NCBI RefSeq assembly: GCF_014145455.1
Contig: NZ_JACIVB010000049.1
Coordinates: forward strand, 1 to 64,000
Origin: Limosilactobacillus rudii
GTDB taxonomy: Bacteria > Bacillota > Bacilli > Lactobacillales > Lactobacillaceae
Length of the DNA stretch: 64,000 nt
Reading direction: 5' to 3'
Shown here: piece by piece, positions 41,347 to 51,556 of the stretch
Numbering within the stretch: position 1 is the first letter of the stretch
Layout: the number at the start of each line of letters is the position of its first letter
Position numbers and translations under genes: made by a program
Notes under the pieces: model-generated
The model's input: the letters and a program-made list of their open reading frames with translations, nothing else
The model's database searches: none
Told to the model about the DNA's origin: nothing

Positions 41347-41913
41347 TTGAGTGATGGACGGAAGGAAACCCGGCGAGCAAATGATGAATTATGGGATAAA
41401 AAGTTTACTGATAATGAAGATTTTGATAGTGATGGTCACCTTTCACGAACAGAGCACCGAAAGCAACGATCTCATAATTCAATGATTACGACTGTCTTGA
41501 TTGTTTTAATTATTATCCTTGCTGCGACACCGCTTATATATTGGATTAATAATAAACAATCGTTTAATCATCCAGTACGGACTGAACAAGTGGCGACCGA
41601 TTCTTCAAATAGTAAAAAAAAAGTATCTCACAGTTCGAGTACCTCGAAAAAAGAATCTAGACAAGAAAGTGACAGCAGCGAGAAAAGCAGCAGTTCTTCT
41701 TCAACTATAGAGTCAAGCTCAAGTCAGGTGAGTCAGAGTAGCACCTATCCTCAAAGTAGTAGTAGCTACTATCGTTATAGCAATAGTTATCACTATAATA
41801 ATGGGTACCAAAATCGTAATGCCAACCGTTATAGCAATTACCATTATAACAATAATCAAAACTATAATCGCTATAATAATACGGAGAATACAAATCGCTA
41901 CAATTATCGTTAA
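41347..41913 (+). CDS. single-pass membrane protein with Ser-rich and Tyr/Asn-rich tail
   Basis: 188 residues from TTG 41347 (AAGGAGG 10 nt upstream; ATG 41338 is too close). Cytosolic charged part, membrane segment near 50-68 (MITTVLIVLIIILAATPLIY), then a Ser/Lys-rich extracellular linker and a 55-residue Tyr/Asn/Arg low-complexity end (YRYSNSYHYNNGYQNRN). It occupies the place of the LysM protein (ypbE) behind recS in Bacillus, but I see no LysM domain. Confidence 0.75.
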   Translation: MSDGRKETRRANDELWDKKFTDNEDFDSDGHLSRTEHRKQRSHNSMITTVLIVLIIILAATPLIYWINNKQSFNHPVRTEQVATDSSNSKKKVSHSSSTSKKESRQESDSSEKSSSSSSTIESSSSQVSQSSTYPQSSSSYYRYSNSYHYNNGYQNRNANRYSNYHYNNNQNYNRYNNTENTNRYNYR

Positions 41914-41983
41914 TTTTAAACAATAATGACTGATTTTCTGGTAAAGTAAGACATTGGATAAAAAAGAGGAGTGAGGACTGATA

Positions 41984-42664
41984 ATGAGTAAAGGCTTACA
42001 AGTTGCTATTGACGGACCAGCATCTGCAGGTAAGAGCACAGTAGCAAAATTGGTTGCTAAGAAATTTAATTATATTTATTGTGATACCGGAGCAATGTAT
42101 CGTGCTGTAACCTTAGCTGTATTAAACCAAGGTATTGATCTTAAAGATAACGCCAAGATAGCTGAAGTGGCACGCCAAGTAAAAATTAGTTTTGAACCCG
42201 GTGAAACAGAACAACGAGTTTTCTTGAACGGGCAAGAAGTCACTCATGATATTCGGTTGCCTAAAGTAGCAAAAAATGTTTCGGCAATTGCTGCGGTACC
42301 AGCTGTTCGAGAGGAAATGACAAAGCAGCAACGGGAAATTGCAGCCAACGGAGGCATTGTAATGGATGGACGGGATATAGGTACTACTGTTCTGCCAGAT
42401 GCCCCTGTCAAGATCTTTATGGTAGCAAGTGCCTATGAACGTGCTCGTCGTCGTTATGTTGAAAACAAGGCTAAGGGAATTGAGACTACCTCATTGGAGG
42501 AGTTACAAAAAGCAATCGAATTGCGGGATAAAAAGGATTCCACCAGGAAGGTGTCTCCCCTTACCCAGGCTCGTGATGCGGTTAAATTAGATACAACTAA
42601 TTTAACAATTGACGAAGTAGTAGACGAGATTAGTGAAATAATAAAAAAACACGAGATGAATTAG
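41984..42664 (+). CDS. cmk: cytidylate kinase
   Basis: 226 residues, ATG behind AGGAGTGAGG. P-loop DGPASAGKSTVAK; KKFNYIYCDTGAMYRA; MDGRDIGTTVLPDA; ERARRRYVE and LRDKKDSTRKVSPL (lid and CMP site). Phosphorylates CMP/dCMP. Followed by rpsA as in most Firmicutes. Confidence 0.96.
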   Translation: MSKGLQVAIDGPASAGKSTVAKLVAKKFNYIYCDTGAMYRAVTLAVLNQGIDLKDNAKIAEVARQVKISFEPGETEQRVFLNGQEVTHDIRLPKVAKNVSAIAAVPAVREEMTKQQREIAANGGIVMDGRDIGTTVLPDAPVKIFMVASAYERARRRYVENKAKGIETTSLEELQKAIELRDKKDSTRKVSPLTQARDAVKLDTTNLTIDEVVDEISEIIKKHEMN

Positions 42665-42741
42665 CCTAAATACTGGAAATGTAAAACAATTTTTAGTAAA
42701 ATATCATTTAGAGTTGATTGTTGCAAGGAGGATTTTTTTTA

Positions 42742-43995
42742 ATGGCTGAAAACAACGAAAATAAAAACGATATGTTAGAAGCGCTTGATAGCATTGAACA
42801 AGTAAAGGTGGGCGATGTTGTCAAGGGTGAAGTTTTGGCAATCGATGACGATCGTCAAGCTATCGTTGGAATTAAAGATGCAGGGGTTGAAGGTGTCGTC
42901 CCTGCTAAGGAATTATCAACCAAGCCAGTTGAAGACATCAATGATGCTGTAAAAGTAGGTGACGAATTAGATTTAGTTGTCATTTCTAAGATCGGTAACG
43001 ACAAGGAAAATGGTAGCTACTTACTTTCTCACCGTCGTCTTGAAGCCCGTAAGGTATGGGATGATATTCAAAAGAAATTTGATGAAGGTGAACACATCAC
43101 CGCAAAGGTTACCCAGGCTGTTAAGGGTGGATTAGTCGTTGATGCTGGAGTTCGTGGCTTCGTCCCTGCTTCAATGATTACGGATCACTATGTTGAAGAT
43201 TTGAACCAATTCAAAGGTCAAGAACTTGAATTTAAGATTGTTGAAATTGAACCAAGCGAAAATCGTTTGATCCTTTCTCACAAGGAAATTATTCAAGCAC
43301 AACATGAAAAAGCTGCTGAAAAGGTATTTGCTGAATTACAACCAGGTGATGTTGTTGAAGGTAAAGTTGCCCGTATGACAAACTTTGGTGCTTTCATTGA
43401 TCTTGGCGGTGTTGATGGTTTAGTTCACGTTTCTGAAATTTCATACGATCATGTTGACAAGCCTTCTGATGTTTTAACTGCAGGTCAAGACATCAAAGTT
43501 AAGGTATTAAGTGTTGATCCTGAACGTGAACGTATTTCATTATCCATTAAGCAAACGTTACCTGGACCATGGGATGACATCGAAGAAAAAGCTCCAGTAG
43601 ACAGTGTATTAACAGGTACTGTTAAGCGCTTGACTAGCTTTGGTGCTTTTGTTGAAGTATTCCCTGGTGTTGAAGGTTTAGTTCACATTTCACAAATTTC
43701 ACACAAGCACATTGCTACACCTGCTGATGTTCTTAAGCCTGGTCAAGAAGTTAAAGTTAAGGTAATTAATGTTGATCCTGAACGTCAACGTCTTGGCTTA
43801 TCTATGAAGGCTCTTGAAGAACGTCCAAAGGAAGATGAGAACAACAATAACAATGGTGGCGAAAACTACCGTGGTCGTCGTCGTTCACGTCGTAACAATA
43901 ATAACCGGAGCTTTATGAACAACGCTCCAGAAGAAGAAAGTGGCTTCTCAATGGGTGACTTAATTGGTGACAAGCTTAAGGACCTACGGAACTAG
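42742..43995 (+). CDS. rpsA: ribosomal protein S1 homologue
   Basis: 417 residues from ATG 42742; AAGGAGG lies upstream, and an in-frame TTG at 42718 overlaps the ribosome site and is rejected. Four S1 RNA-binding repeats (GDVVKGEVLAI; GEHITAKVTQ; GDVVEGKVARMTNFGAFIDL; DSVLTGTVKRLTSFGAFVEV) and an Arg/Asn-rich tail. Firmicutes S1-like proteins have four instead of six repeats. Binds mRNA or ribosomes. Confidence 0.93.
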   Translation: MAENNENKNDMLEALDSIEQVKVGDVVKGEVLAIDDDRQAIVGIKDAGVEGVVPAKELSTKPVEDINDAVKVGDELDLVVISKIGNDKENGSYLLSHRRLEARKVWDDIQKKFDEGEHITAKVTQAVKGGLVVDAGVRGFVPASMITDHYVEDLNQFKGQELEFKIVEIEPSENRLILSHKEIIQAQHEKAAEKVFAELQPGDVVEGKVARMTNFGAFIDLGGVDGLVHVSEISYDHVDKPSDVLTAGQDIKVKVLSVDPERERISLSIKQTLPGPWDDIEEKAPVDSVLTGTVKRLTSFGAFVEVFPGVEGLVHISQISHKHIATPADVLKPGQEVKVKVINVDPERQRLGLSMKALEERPKEDENNNNNGGENYRGRRRSRRNNNNRSFMNNAPEEESGFSMGDLIGDKLKDLRN

Positions 43996-44017
43996 TTTCT
44001 TAAATTAATTATCTTTT

Positions 44018-44052
44018 AAGGGGAAGTGACAAAGTTGTTACTTCCTCTTTAG
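44018..44052 (+). terminator. rpsA terminator
   Basis: AAGGGGAAGT pairs with ACTTCCTCTT (one G-U), with T-rich flank. Confidence 0.65.
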
Positions 44053-44087
44053 TCGTTTTTAAAATAAAATGAAAGAAGGTGGAAGGA

Positions 44088-45401
44088 TTGGCTAATCCAA
44101 TCGTCGCAGTTGTTGGTCGACCAAACGTTGGTAAATCAACACTGTTCAATCGTATTGCAGGGGAAAGAATTTCGATTGTTGAAGATACTCCTGGAGTTAC
44201 ACGAGATCGAATTTATGCACATGCTGAGTGGTTAGGTAAAAACTTTAGCATGATTGATACAGGAGGAATTGAAATATCAGATCAGCCCCTCTTAACTCAA
44301 ATTCGACAACAAGCGGAGATTGCAATTGATGAAGCTGATGTTATCATTTTTGTAGTAGATGTAGAAAACGGTGTTACTGATGCTGATGAACAAGTGGCAC
44401 GAATCTTATATCGATCGAATAAACCAGTCGTGCTTGCTGTTAATAAAGTCGACAATCCCGAAAGACGTAGTGATATCTATGATTATTATTCACTTGGACT
44501 AGGAGAGCCATATGCTGTTTCAAGTGTACATGGTATTGGAATGGGTGATCTTTTAGATGCCGTTATAAAACGTTTCCCAGATAACGTGGTAAATGAGGAC
44601 GATAAAAGTATCCACTTTAGTTTTATTGGCCGACCAAATGTTGGTAAATCATCACTTGTAAATGCTATTTTAGGAGAGAATCGGGTTATTGTTTCAAATG
44701 TTGCAGGAACAACTCGTGATGCGATTAATACACAATTCAAGACTAATGATGGACAAGAGTTTACAATGGTCGACACGGCAGGTATTCGTAAAAAAGGGAA
44801 AATATACGAAAATACTGAACGTTACTCATTAATGCGATCAATGCGGGCAATTGATGATAGTGATGTTGTTTTAGTCGTCTTAAATGCTGAAGAGGGTATC
44901 CGAGAGCTTGATAAGCATATTGCTGGATACGCTCATGAGGCAGGTTGTGGTGTTATTATTGTCGTCAATAAGTGGGATACACTTAAAGATAAAGACCACC
45001 GTACTATGACAGATTTTACTAATTTAATTAGGCAAGAATTCCAGTATCTTAGTTATGCACCAATAATTTTTGTTTCTGCCAAAACTAAGCAAAGATTGAA
45101 CCAATTACCATCTTTAATTGAGAATGTTTATAATCATCACCGGCAACGGATTCAGTCATCAGTTTTAAATGATGTTTTAATGGATGCTATTGCAGCTAAT
45201 CCGACACCAACCCAAAACGGTCGTCGTTTACGGGTATACTATGCAACACAAGTGGCAACAGAGCCACCGACATTTGTTATTTTTGTAAACGATCCAGAGT
45301 TAATGCATTTTTCTTATGAGCGTTATTTGGAAAACCAGATAAGGAAAGCGTTTGACTTTTCGGGAACACCAATTCACCTGATTAAACGTCAACGGCAATA
45401 A
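44088..45401 (+). CDS. der: ribosome biogenesis GTPase Der (EngA)
   Basis: 437 residues from TTG 44088, giving [20 protein letters not shown] 44079 is also in frame. Two GTPase domains, each with GRPNVGKS (residues about 10 and 185), DTPGVTRD / VAGTTRD, NKVD / NKWD, and a C-terminal KH-like domain. Needed for 50S assembly. Confidence 0.95.
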   Translation: MANPIVAVVGRPNVGKSTLFNRIAGERISIVEDTPGVTRDRIYAHAEWLGKNFSMIDTGGIEISDQPLLTQIRQQAEIAIDEADVIIFVVDVENGVTDADEQVARILYRSNKPVVLAVNKVDNPERRSDIYDYYSLGLGEPYAVSSVHGIGMGDLLDAVIKRFPDNVVNEDDKSIHFSFIGRPNVGKSSLVNAILGENRVIVSNVAGTTRDAINTQFKTNDGQEFTMVDTAGIRKKGKIYENTERYSLMRSMRAIDDSDVVLVVLNAEEGIRELDKHIAGYAHEAGCGVIIVVNKWDTLKDKDHRTMTDFTNLIRQEFQYLSYAPIIFVSAKTKQRLNQLPSLIENVYNHHRQRIQSSVLNDVLMDAIAANPTPTQNGRRLRVYYATQVATEPPTFVIFVNDPELMHFSYERYLENQIRKAFDFSGTPIHLIKRQRQ

Positions 45402-45467
45402 AAAGTTAGAGAATTTCCAATAAAATGAAAAAACATTAAAAATGCGGGTAGAAGTTCATAAAACCGC

Positions 45468-45560
45468 TTGCCAGCAGGCTTTCTCTATGCTAATCTTAAC
45501 AATGAAATGATACGAACTTCTCGTAATTATTTCGTTAATTTTGGACCACTCAAAATTAAC
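45468..45560 (+). promoter_or_regulatory. hup promoter and leader hairpin
   Basis: TTGCCA (45468), 17-nt spacer, TAATCT (45491). The leader of about 100 nt holds a perfect 10-bp hairpin GTTAATTTTG/CAAAATTAAC (45534-45560). CGTTAATT recurs just before the ribosome site (near 45588). Confidence 0.6.
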
Positions 45561-45611
45561 ATTCACTGACGTGAGTTTGAGGCTCTCGTTAATTGTGGGA
45601 GGTGAAACAAC

Positions 45612-45887
45612 ATGGCAAACAAAGCAGAATTAGTAAGCAATGTTGCTACTGCAACTGGCTTAACCAAGAAGGATGCTACAGCAGCTGTAGATGCTGTTTT
45701 CAGTTCAATTCAAGCATCTTTAGCTAAGGGTGAAAAGGTTCAATTGATTGGCTTCGGTAACTTCGAAGTACGTCAACGTGCTGCACGTAAGGGCCGCAAC
45801 CCACAAACTGGAGAAGAAATCAACATTCCTGCAAGCAAGGTACCAGCATTCAAGCCTGGTAAAGCTTTAAAGGATGCTGTTAAATAA
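45612..45887 (+). CDS. hup: DNA-binding protein HU
   Basis: 91 residues, ATG behind GGGAGG. Full HU sequence with [20 protein letters not shown] in the DNA-binding arm and [13 protein letters not shown] at the end. Nucleoid architectural protein; strong codon bias and its own promoter suggest high expression. Confidence 0.97.
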   Translation: MANKAELVSNVATATGLTKKDATAAVDAVFSSIQASLAKGEKVQLIGFGNFEVRQRAARKGRNPQTGEEINIPASKVPAFKPGKALKDAVK

Positions 45888-45905
45888 TTTAACAGTTAAA
45901 TATTA

Positions 45906-45940
45906 AAAAGGATCATGGTAGAGTTATCATGATCTTTTTT
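45906..45940 (+). terminator. hup terminator
   Basis: GATCATG pairs with CATGATC with A/T extension (AAAAAG/CTTTTT), followed by T6. It overlaps a false upstream start of the next gene. Confidence 0.88.
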
Positions 45941-46015
45941 CTTTTAAAATCAAGATCAATGCTTAAAATAATAGACTGTGATATATTTAAAATGGTAATA
46001 AAAGGAGGGCAAAAA

Positions 46016-47281
46016 ATGACCTACTCAGAACAGATGATTGACCAATTAGAAGCAGGCAAATTAAAAGAAGCCCAAAATTCGTTTAAGCTGGCATTAATTA
46101 ATGATGATGATGATATGTTGTTTAGTCTTGCAGAGGAATTATATGCATTGGGATTTTTACAGCAGGCGCGAACAATTTATCTAAAATTATTAGAACGGTA
46201 CCCTGATGAGGACGAATTAAAGACTAGTCTTGCAACAATTGCAATTGATGAGGGACATAATGACGAGGCTTTATCTTACTTAGCACAGGTAAAGCCGGAT
46301 TCGCCAGCGTATGTCCAGTCATTACTTGTGGTGGCGGATTTATACCAGACTGAAAAGGAATTTGAAGTTACTGAGGAAAAACTGAAAGAAGCTTATTCAT
46401 TGGCTCCAGATGAACCTGCTGTTGAATTTGCATTGGGTGAATTTTACTTTATGGTTGGCCAATTTACGGATGCAATTCAGTATTATTTTCAGCTAATAAA
46501 AAACGGGTACACTGATTTTGCAAAAGTAGATATTGCAGGCCGGCTTGGTATTTGTTACGCCCAAAGTGGCCAATTTAAGAAAGCACTTGGTTATTTTAAA
46601 CAAGTAAAGCCGGAGTATCGCACTAGTGATGTTCGCTTCCAGCAGGGACTTACATTGTTACAATTAGGTGATACTGAAGAAGCAATTAAAACTTTAGAAG
46701 AATTAATAAGCGATGATGATCAATATGCATCTGCTTATCCTGAATTAGCACGGGCATATGAAAAAGAAAACAATTATCAGCAAGCGTTGCGAGTTGTGCA
46801 AGAAGGACTAGGTGTAGACCAGTATAATGAGTACTTATATTCATTAGCTGCCGAAATTACTAGTCATTTGGGAAACCAAGAGTTGATGAAAAAGTATCTT
46901 GTAAAAGCACATGAATTAGCACCGGAAAATATGACAATTACGCTCCAGTATAGTAACTTTTTATTACATCAGCATGATGATAAAGCTAATATTGAATTAT
47001 TAAGTCCATTAGTAAAAGAGGATGAAACTGATCCACAACTATATTGGAATCTAGCACGATCATATCAACGGACAGATCAGCTTGATCTTGCTGGGAAATA
47101 TTATGAAGCAGCATTGCCAGCATATAGTGAAAATCCAACCTTCTTAAAGGAATTGATTAATTATTATCGTGAAGTAGGAGAAACCGATAAAGTCATGGAT
47201 GAGTTGGAACATTATTTACGGTTGGTACCAACTGATGCGGAAATGCAAGATTTATATGAACGGTATGAAGATTATCAATAA
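46016..47281 (+). CDS. tetratricopeptide repeat protein
   Basis: 421 residues from ATG 46016 (AAAGGAGGGC upstream). Serial TPR units (AEELYALGFLQQARTIYLKL; ALGEFYFMVGQFTDAIQYYF; LARSYQRTDQLDLAGKYYEA). Soluble scaffold protein conserved between hup and cca in lactobacilli. Partner unknown. Confidence 0.85.
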   Translation: MTYSEQMIDQLEAGKLKEAQNSFKLALINDDDDMLFSLAEELYALGFLQQARTIYLKLLERYPDEDELKTSLATIAIDEGHNDEALSYLAQVKPDSPAYVQSLLVVADLYQTEKEFEVTEEKLKEAYSLAPDEPAVEFALGEFYFMVGQFTDAIQYYFQLIKNGYTDFAKVDIAGRLGICYAQSGQFKKALGYFKQVKPEYRTSDVRFQQGLTLLQLGDTEEAIKTLEELISDDDQYASAYPELARAYEKENNYQQALRVVQEGLGVDQYNEYLYSLAAEITSHLGNQELMKKYLVKAHELAPENMTITLQYSNFLLHQHDDKANIELLSPLVKEDETDPQLYWNLARSYQRTDQLDLAGKYYEAALPAYSENPTFLKELINYYREVGETDKVMDELEHYLRLVPTDAEMQDLYERYEDYQ

Positions 47282-47296
47282 TTTACTTTCTTAACT

Positions 47297-47359
47297 GAGA
47301 CAGGGATATTAGAGCTTGATAATTAATTTATCAGCTCTTTATACTCACTGTCTCTTTTT
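47297..47359 (+). terminator. terminator of the TPR gene
   Basis: GAGACAG pairs with CTGTCTC, with an inner AGAGCT-GATAA / TTATC-GCTCT stem, followed by TTTTT. Confidence 0.8.
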
Positions 47360-47416
47360 AGTGTTAATTTTATTTGCTATAATCTACTTTGATTATCGAA
47401 ATGGGGACCTGATTAA

Positions 47417-48628
47417 ATGAAAATAAAACAATTACCAGCTATTTTTGAACCAGCGCGGCCAGTTTTACAAAAGATTGAGGCTGCTGGATATGAGGCGTAC
47501 TTTGTTGGCGGTTGTGTTCGCGACACTATATTACATGACGATATTCATGATATTGATATTGCAACGAGTGCTTACCCGAGTGAGATTAAAGAAATTTTTA
47601 ATCGTACCGTGGATACGGGAATTGAACATGGAACAGTGATGATTCTTGACCATGGTAATGGGTATGAAACGACGACGTTTAGAACTGAATCGGGTTATCA
47701 AGATTACCGTAGACCAGATAAAGTAACCTTTGTTCGTTCGCTTAGTGAAGACTTAAAGCGACGAGATTTCACTATTAATGCATTAGCGCTTCGTGAAGAT
47801 GGCGAAGTTATTGATTTGTTCAATGGGTTAGCTGACTTACAAAAACACCTTATTCGAGCTGTTGGTGACCCTAATGAACGTTTTCACGAAGATGCTCTTC
47901 GAATGATGCGGGCTGTTCGTTTTGCAAGTAAGCTTAATTTTGTTATTGATGGTCCTACTTTAACCGGGATTAAAGAAAATGCTCCTCTGTTAGCTAAAAT
48001 TGCTGTTGAGCGGATTCGGGTTGAGTTTGAAAAATTAATGTTAGGACAAAATCCAGTTGCAGGTTTAAAGGATTTTATATCCACCGGTTTGTACAAGTAC
48101 TGTCCTGGCCTTGCTAATGCTAGAGATATCCTTTCTACATTATTACTCCTGAATCACTGGAAATTAGAAAATGAGGCACAACTATGGGCAGCGTTATGTA
48201 TTCAACTTCAATTAGGCCAAAAAGAAATTGGTAAATTCTTAAAAAAATGGAAAACTGCTAATGACCTAATTACACGAGTGAAAAAGGTTGTTCCAGCGGT
48301 AAGAGAGATTCAGCAAAAAAGTTTAATGCCAGTAACAATGTTTAAGACTGGGCAAGAGGCTCTCCAAGATGCTAATCAGGTTGCTAAATTATATGGTTGG
48401 GCAATTCCAAATCAGGAATTACAAGCGGCATATCAGCAGTTGCCAATCAAGGAAAGCAAAGAATTAGCGGTTGATGGAAAAATGTTGATTACAAAAGCTG
48501 GGATAAAGCCAGGACCTTTAATGGGAAAGATTATTCAGCAGCTAACAACAGCAGTTATAAATGGTAAGCTTGCTAATGATACAGGCACTTTATTAAATGA
48601 AGCACGAAAAATAATGGAAGAGGGATAA
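47417..48628 (+). CDS. cca: CCA tRNA nucleotidyltransferase
   Basis: 403 residues. VGGCVRD, the catalytic DIDIATSAYP (two Asp), the EDLKRRDFTINALAL motif and RFHEDALRMMRAVRFA are those of class II bacterial CCA-adding enzymes. Adds or repairs the tRNA 3' CCA end. Ends 1 nt before the next gene. Confidence 0.96.
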   Translation: MKIKQLPAIFEPARPVLQKIEAAGYEAYFVGGCVRDTILHDDIHDIDIATSAYPSEIKEIFNRTVDTGIEHGTVMILDHGNGYETTTFRTESGYQDYRRPDKVTFVRSLSEDLKRRDFTINALALREDGEVIDLFNGLADLQKHLIRAVGDPNERFHEDALRMMRAVRFASKLNFVIDGPTLTGIKENAPLLAKIAVERIRVEFEKLMLGQNPVAGLKDFISTGLYKYCPGLANARDILSTLLLLNHWKLENEAQLWAALCIQLQLGQKEIGKFLKKWKTANDLITRVKKVVPAVREIQQKSLMPVTMFKTGQEALQDANQVAKLYGWAIPNQELQAAYQQLPIKESKELAVDGKMLITKAGIKPGPLMGKIIQQLTTAVINGKLANDTGTLLNEARKIMEEG

Positions 48629-48629
48629 T

Positions 48630-50531
48630 ATGCAGACAATGCGCGCTGAAGGACTTACAAGTACGTACGGTGAAAAAGTATTATTTGATAATATTTCTTT
48701 TATTATCAATGAGAATGATCGAATCGGCCTAATTGGGGTCAATGGTAGTGGTAAAACTAGTCTTTTAAATGTAATTAGCGGAGAAGTGAAGCCGGAGGGA
48801 GGCGGACAAATTACTAGGCCAAATGATTACACCATTGGCTATTTGAGACAGCAGCCTGAACTTGATGAAGAAAAAACAATAATGGAAGCTGTGTTTGAGG
48901 GTGAACAGCCGGTCTTTGAGACAATTCGTCAATATGAACTGGCATTAGAGCGATTTACAAAGCATCCAGAAGATCCCCAAGCAATAGACCGTTATACAAA
49001 AATGCAGGCAAAAATGGATCAAGAAGACGCTTGGGAAGCTGATAGCCGAGTAAAGACAATTTTAACGCAACTTAAAATTAATGATGTAAGCCAACACATT
49101 TCTGAACTATCTGGAGGGCAGAAGAAGCGTGTTGGTTTAGCACAAGTTTTGATTCAGCAACCAGACCTGCTATTACTAGATGAGCCTACTAACCACCTGG
49201 ATCTTGATTCGGTTATATGGTTACAGGATTTTTTGAATAGTTATAAAGGAGCGGTATTAGTTGTAACACATGATCGTTACTTTCTAGATCAGATTACTAA
49301 TCATATTTGGGAACTTTCTTTTGGTAACCTATATCATTATGAAGGAAACTATCAGGATTTTATTGAGAAGAAAGCAGAACGGGTTGAATTAGCAAAAGAT
49401 ACAGAACGTAAGAACCAGCAATTATATAAAAAAGAGTTGGCATGGATGAGAACTGGTGCAAAAGCCCGCTCGACAAAGCAAAAGGGACGAATCAATCGTT
49501 TTCATGAACTTGAAAATAAAATTGGTAACCTTAAAACGGATGAAGACATTGCAATTAATCTTGGCTCACAACGGCTAGGAAAAGATGTTATTGAATTTAA
49601 AAATGCTGATTTACAATTTGGTGATCATCAGATTTTGCAAGACTTTAATTGGTTAGTTCAAGCAGGTGATCGGATTGGTATTACAGGTCAAAATGGTGCT
49701 GGGAAAACCAGTTTATTAAATGTAATTGCACAACGGGTACCTTTAGATAGTGGAACTTTAAAAATTGGTGAGACTGTTAAGCTAGGTTACTACACCCAAC
49801 AGACTGAAGGAATTGACGATAGTAAGCGGATGATTAGCTTTTTATCTGAAATTGCAGAAAATGTGACCGATAAGGATGGTAATAAGTTAAGTGTTACGCA
49901 ATTATTAGAACGCTTTTTGTTCCCACGGTTTATGCATGGAACTTTAATTCGTAAACTTTCTGGTGGTGAAAAACGACGACTTTATCTTTTAAAGATTTTA
50001 ATGCAGCAGCCCAATGTTCTTTTGTTAGACGAACCGACAAATGATCTTGATATTGGAACTTTAACTGTTTTAGAAGATTATTTGGATAGCTTTGCAGGAA
50101 CAGTAATTACTGTTTCTCATGATCGGTATTTTCTAGATAAGGTTGCCGATGACCTATTAATTTTTCATGGAAATGGTGACATTCAGCGCTATACTGGACG
50201 TTTTACGGATTACCTGACTAATGAGAAGGAACAATCCATAAAGGAAAAGGAATCGCATAATAAAAAGAAGGCCACCAAGAAACCGAAAACTGAAGCACCA
50301 GAAAAAAAGAAAAAGACTAAGCTGACTTACGCGGAGCAATTAGAATGGGATCATATTGATGAAGAATTAGATGAGCTTGATCAACAGCATCAACAATTGG
50401 AAAATCAGATGGCTGAGGCAGCAAGTGACTATAATAAACTAGCAAAATTACAAAAACAATTAAATGAGATTCAAACTAAAATTGATGAAAAGACTGCTCG
50501 CTGGGAATATTTGAGTACTTATGTCGAGTAG
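48630..50531 (+). CDS. ABC-F family ATPase
   Basis: 633 residues with two ATPase domains: Walker A GVNGSGKT and GQNGAGKT, signatures LSGGQKKRVGLAQ and LSGGEKRRLYLL, and DEPTNHLD / DEPTNDLD. No membrane segment. A linker with KARSTKQKGRINRFH and a C-terminal coiled coil (about 570-630) follow the Uup/YfmR pattern. ABC-F proteins act on the ribosome. Confidence 0.93.
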   Translation: MQTMRAEGLTSTYGEKVLFDNISFIINENDRIGLIGVNGSGKTSLLNVISGEVKPEGGGQITRPNDYTIGYLRQQPELDEEKTIMEAVFEGEQPVFETIRQYELALERFTKHPEDPQAIDRYTKMQAKMDQEDAWEADSRVKTILTQLKINDVSQHISELSGGQKKRVGLAQVLIQQPDLLLLDEPTNHLDLDSVIWLQDFLNSYKGAVLVVTHDRYFLDQITNHIWELSFGNLYHYEGNYQDFIEKKAERVELAKDTERKNQQLYKKELAWMRTGAKARSTKQKGRINRFHELENKIGNLKTDEDIAINLGSQRLGKDVIEFKNADLQFGDHQILQDFNWLVQAGDRIGITGQNGAGKTSLLNVIAQRVPLDSGTLKIGETVKLGYYTQQTEGIDDSKRMISFLSEIAENVTDKDGNKLSVTQLLERFLFPRFMHGTLIRKLSGGEKRRLYLLKILMQQPNVLLLDEPTNDLDIGTLTVLEDYLDSFAGTVITVSHDRYFLDKVADDLLIFHGNGDIQRYTGRFTDYLTNEKEQSIKEKESHNKKKATKKPKTEAPEKKKKTKLTYAEQLEWDHIDEELDELDQQHQQLENQMAEAASDYNKLAKLQKQLNEIQTKIDEKTARWEYLSTYVE

Positions 50532-50583
50532 ATAAAACCCGTTGATATATAAGGCCAAAAGGGAAACAAGAGGAGCAAATAAA

Positions 50584-51546
50584 ATGACAATAAATCCAAA
50601 TGAAGAACAGTACTTAGACCTTATTCGTTATGTTTTAGCGAATGGACATCAGAAAGACGACCGAACAGGGACAGGAACAAAATCGGTTTTTGGTTACCAG
50701 ATGCGTTTTGATCTTAATAAAGGATTTCCTATTTTAACAACTAAGAAGGTACCATTTGGGTTAATAAAAAGTGAATTACTATGGTTCTTACGTGGTGACA
50801 CAAATATTCGCTTCCTTCTTCAGCACAAAAATCATATTTGGGATGAATGGGCATTTAAAAAATGGGTTGAAAGTTCTGATTACCATGGCCCTGATATGAC
50901 TGATTTTGGGCATCGATGGTTAAAAGACCCTGAGTTTAAAAAAGTTTATCTTCAAGAAAAGAAGGCTTTCTGTGACCGAATTTTAGCCGATGATGAATTT
51001 GCCCAAAAGTATGGTGATTTAGGATTGGTTTATGGAAGTCAGTGGCGTAAATGGCAAACTAGTCAAGGTGAGACAATTGATCAGATTGCAAATGTAATTC
51101 ATCAAATAAAAACAACTCCAAATTCGCGGAGAATGATTGTATCAGCATGGAATCCAGAAGATGTTCCTTCCATGGCGCTCCCTCCATGTCATACAATGTT
51201 CCAATTTTATGTTAATGATGGGAAATTAAGCTGCCAATTGTATCAGCGTAGTGCAGACATATTTCTGGGGGTGCCATTTAATATTGCTAGTTATGCCTTG
51301 TTGACACATATGATTGCTCACCAATGTGGCTTAGGTGTTGGTGACTTTGTTCATACCCTTGGGGATGCACATATTTATTTAAATCATCTTGACCAGGTAA
51401 AAGAACAATTGAACCGTCCTATTCACGAAGCACCCAAATTAATTCTTCCGGCAGAGCCTAAGCCAGTTGATCAATATGAGATGACTGATATTAAACTTGA
51501 AGGTTATACTCATGAACCGGCAATCAAGGCGCCTGTGGCTGTCTAG
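50584..51546 (+). CDS. thyA: thymidylate synthase
   Basis: 320 residues from ATG 50584 (GAGGAG upstream). [18 protein letters not shown]; catalytic [13 protein letters not shown] with Cys; [29 protein letters not shown]. It contains the extra segment of about 50 residues (around 85-140) known from lactobacillus ThyA. Makes dTMP with methylene-THF and yields DHF for the next gene product. Confidence 0.97.
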   Translation: MTINPNEEQYLDLIRYVLANGHQKDDRTGTGTKSVFGYQMRFDLNKGFPILTTKKVPFGLIKSELLWFLRGDTNIRFLLQHKNHIWDEWAFKKWVESSDYHGPDMTDFGHRWLKDPEFKKVYLQEKKAFCDRILADDEFAQKYGDLGLVYGSQWRKWQTSQGETIDQIANVIHQIKTTPNSRRMIVSAWNPEDVPSMALPPCHTMFQFYVNDGKLSCQLYQRSADIFLGVPFNIASYALLTHMIAHQCGLGVGDFVHTLGDAHIYLNHLDQVKEQLNRPIHEAPKLILPAEPKPVDQYEMTDIKLEGYTHEPAIKAPVAV

Positions 51547-51556
51547 GAGAACTAAT

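Noticed and set aside
45929-46015. Longer N-terminus of the TPR protein
   Set aside because: It overlaps the hup terminator; AAAGGAGGGC before 46,016 fixes the start.
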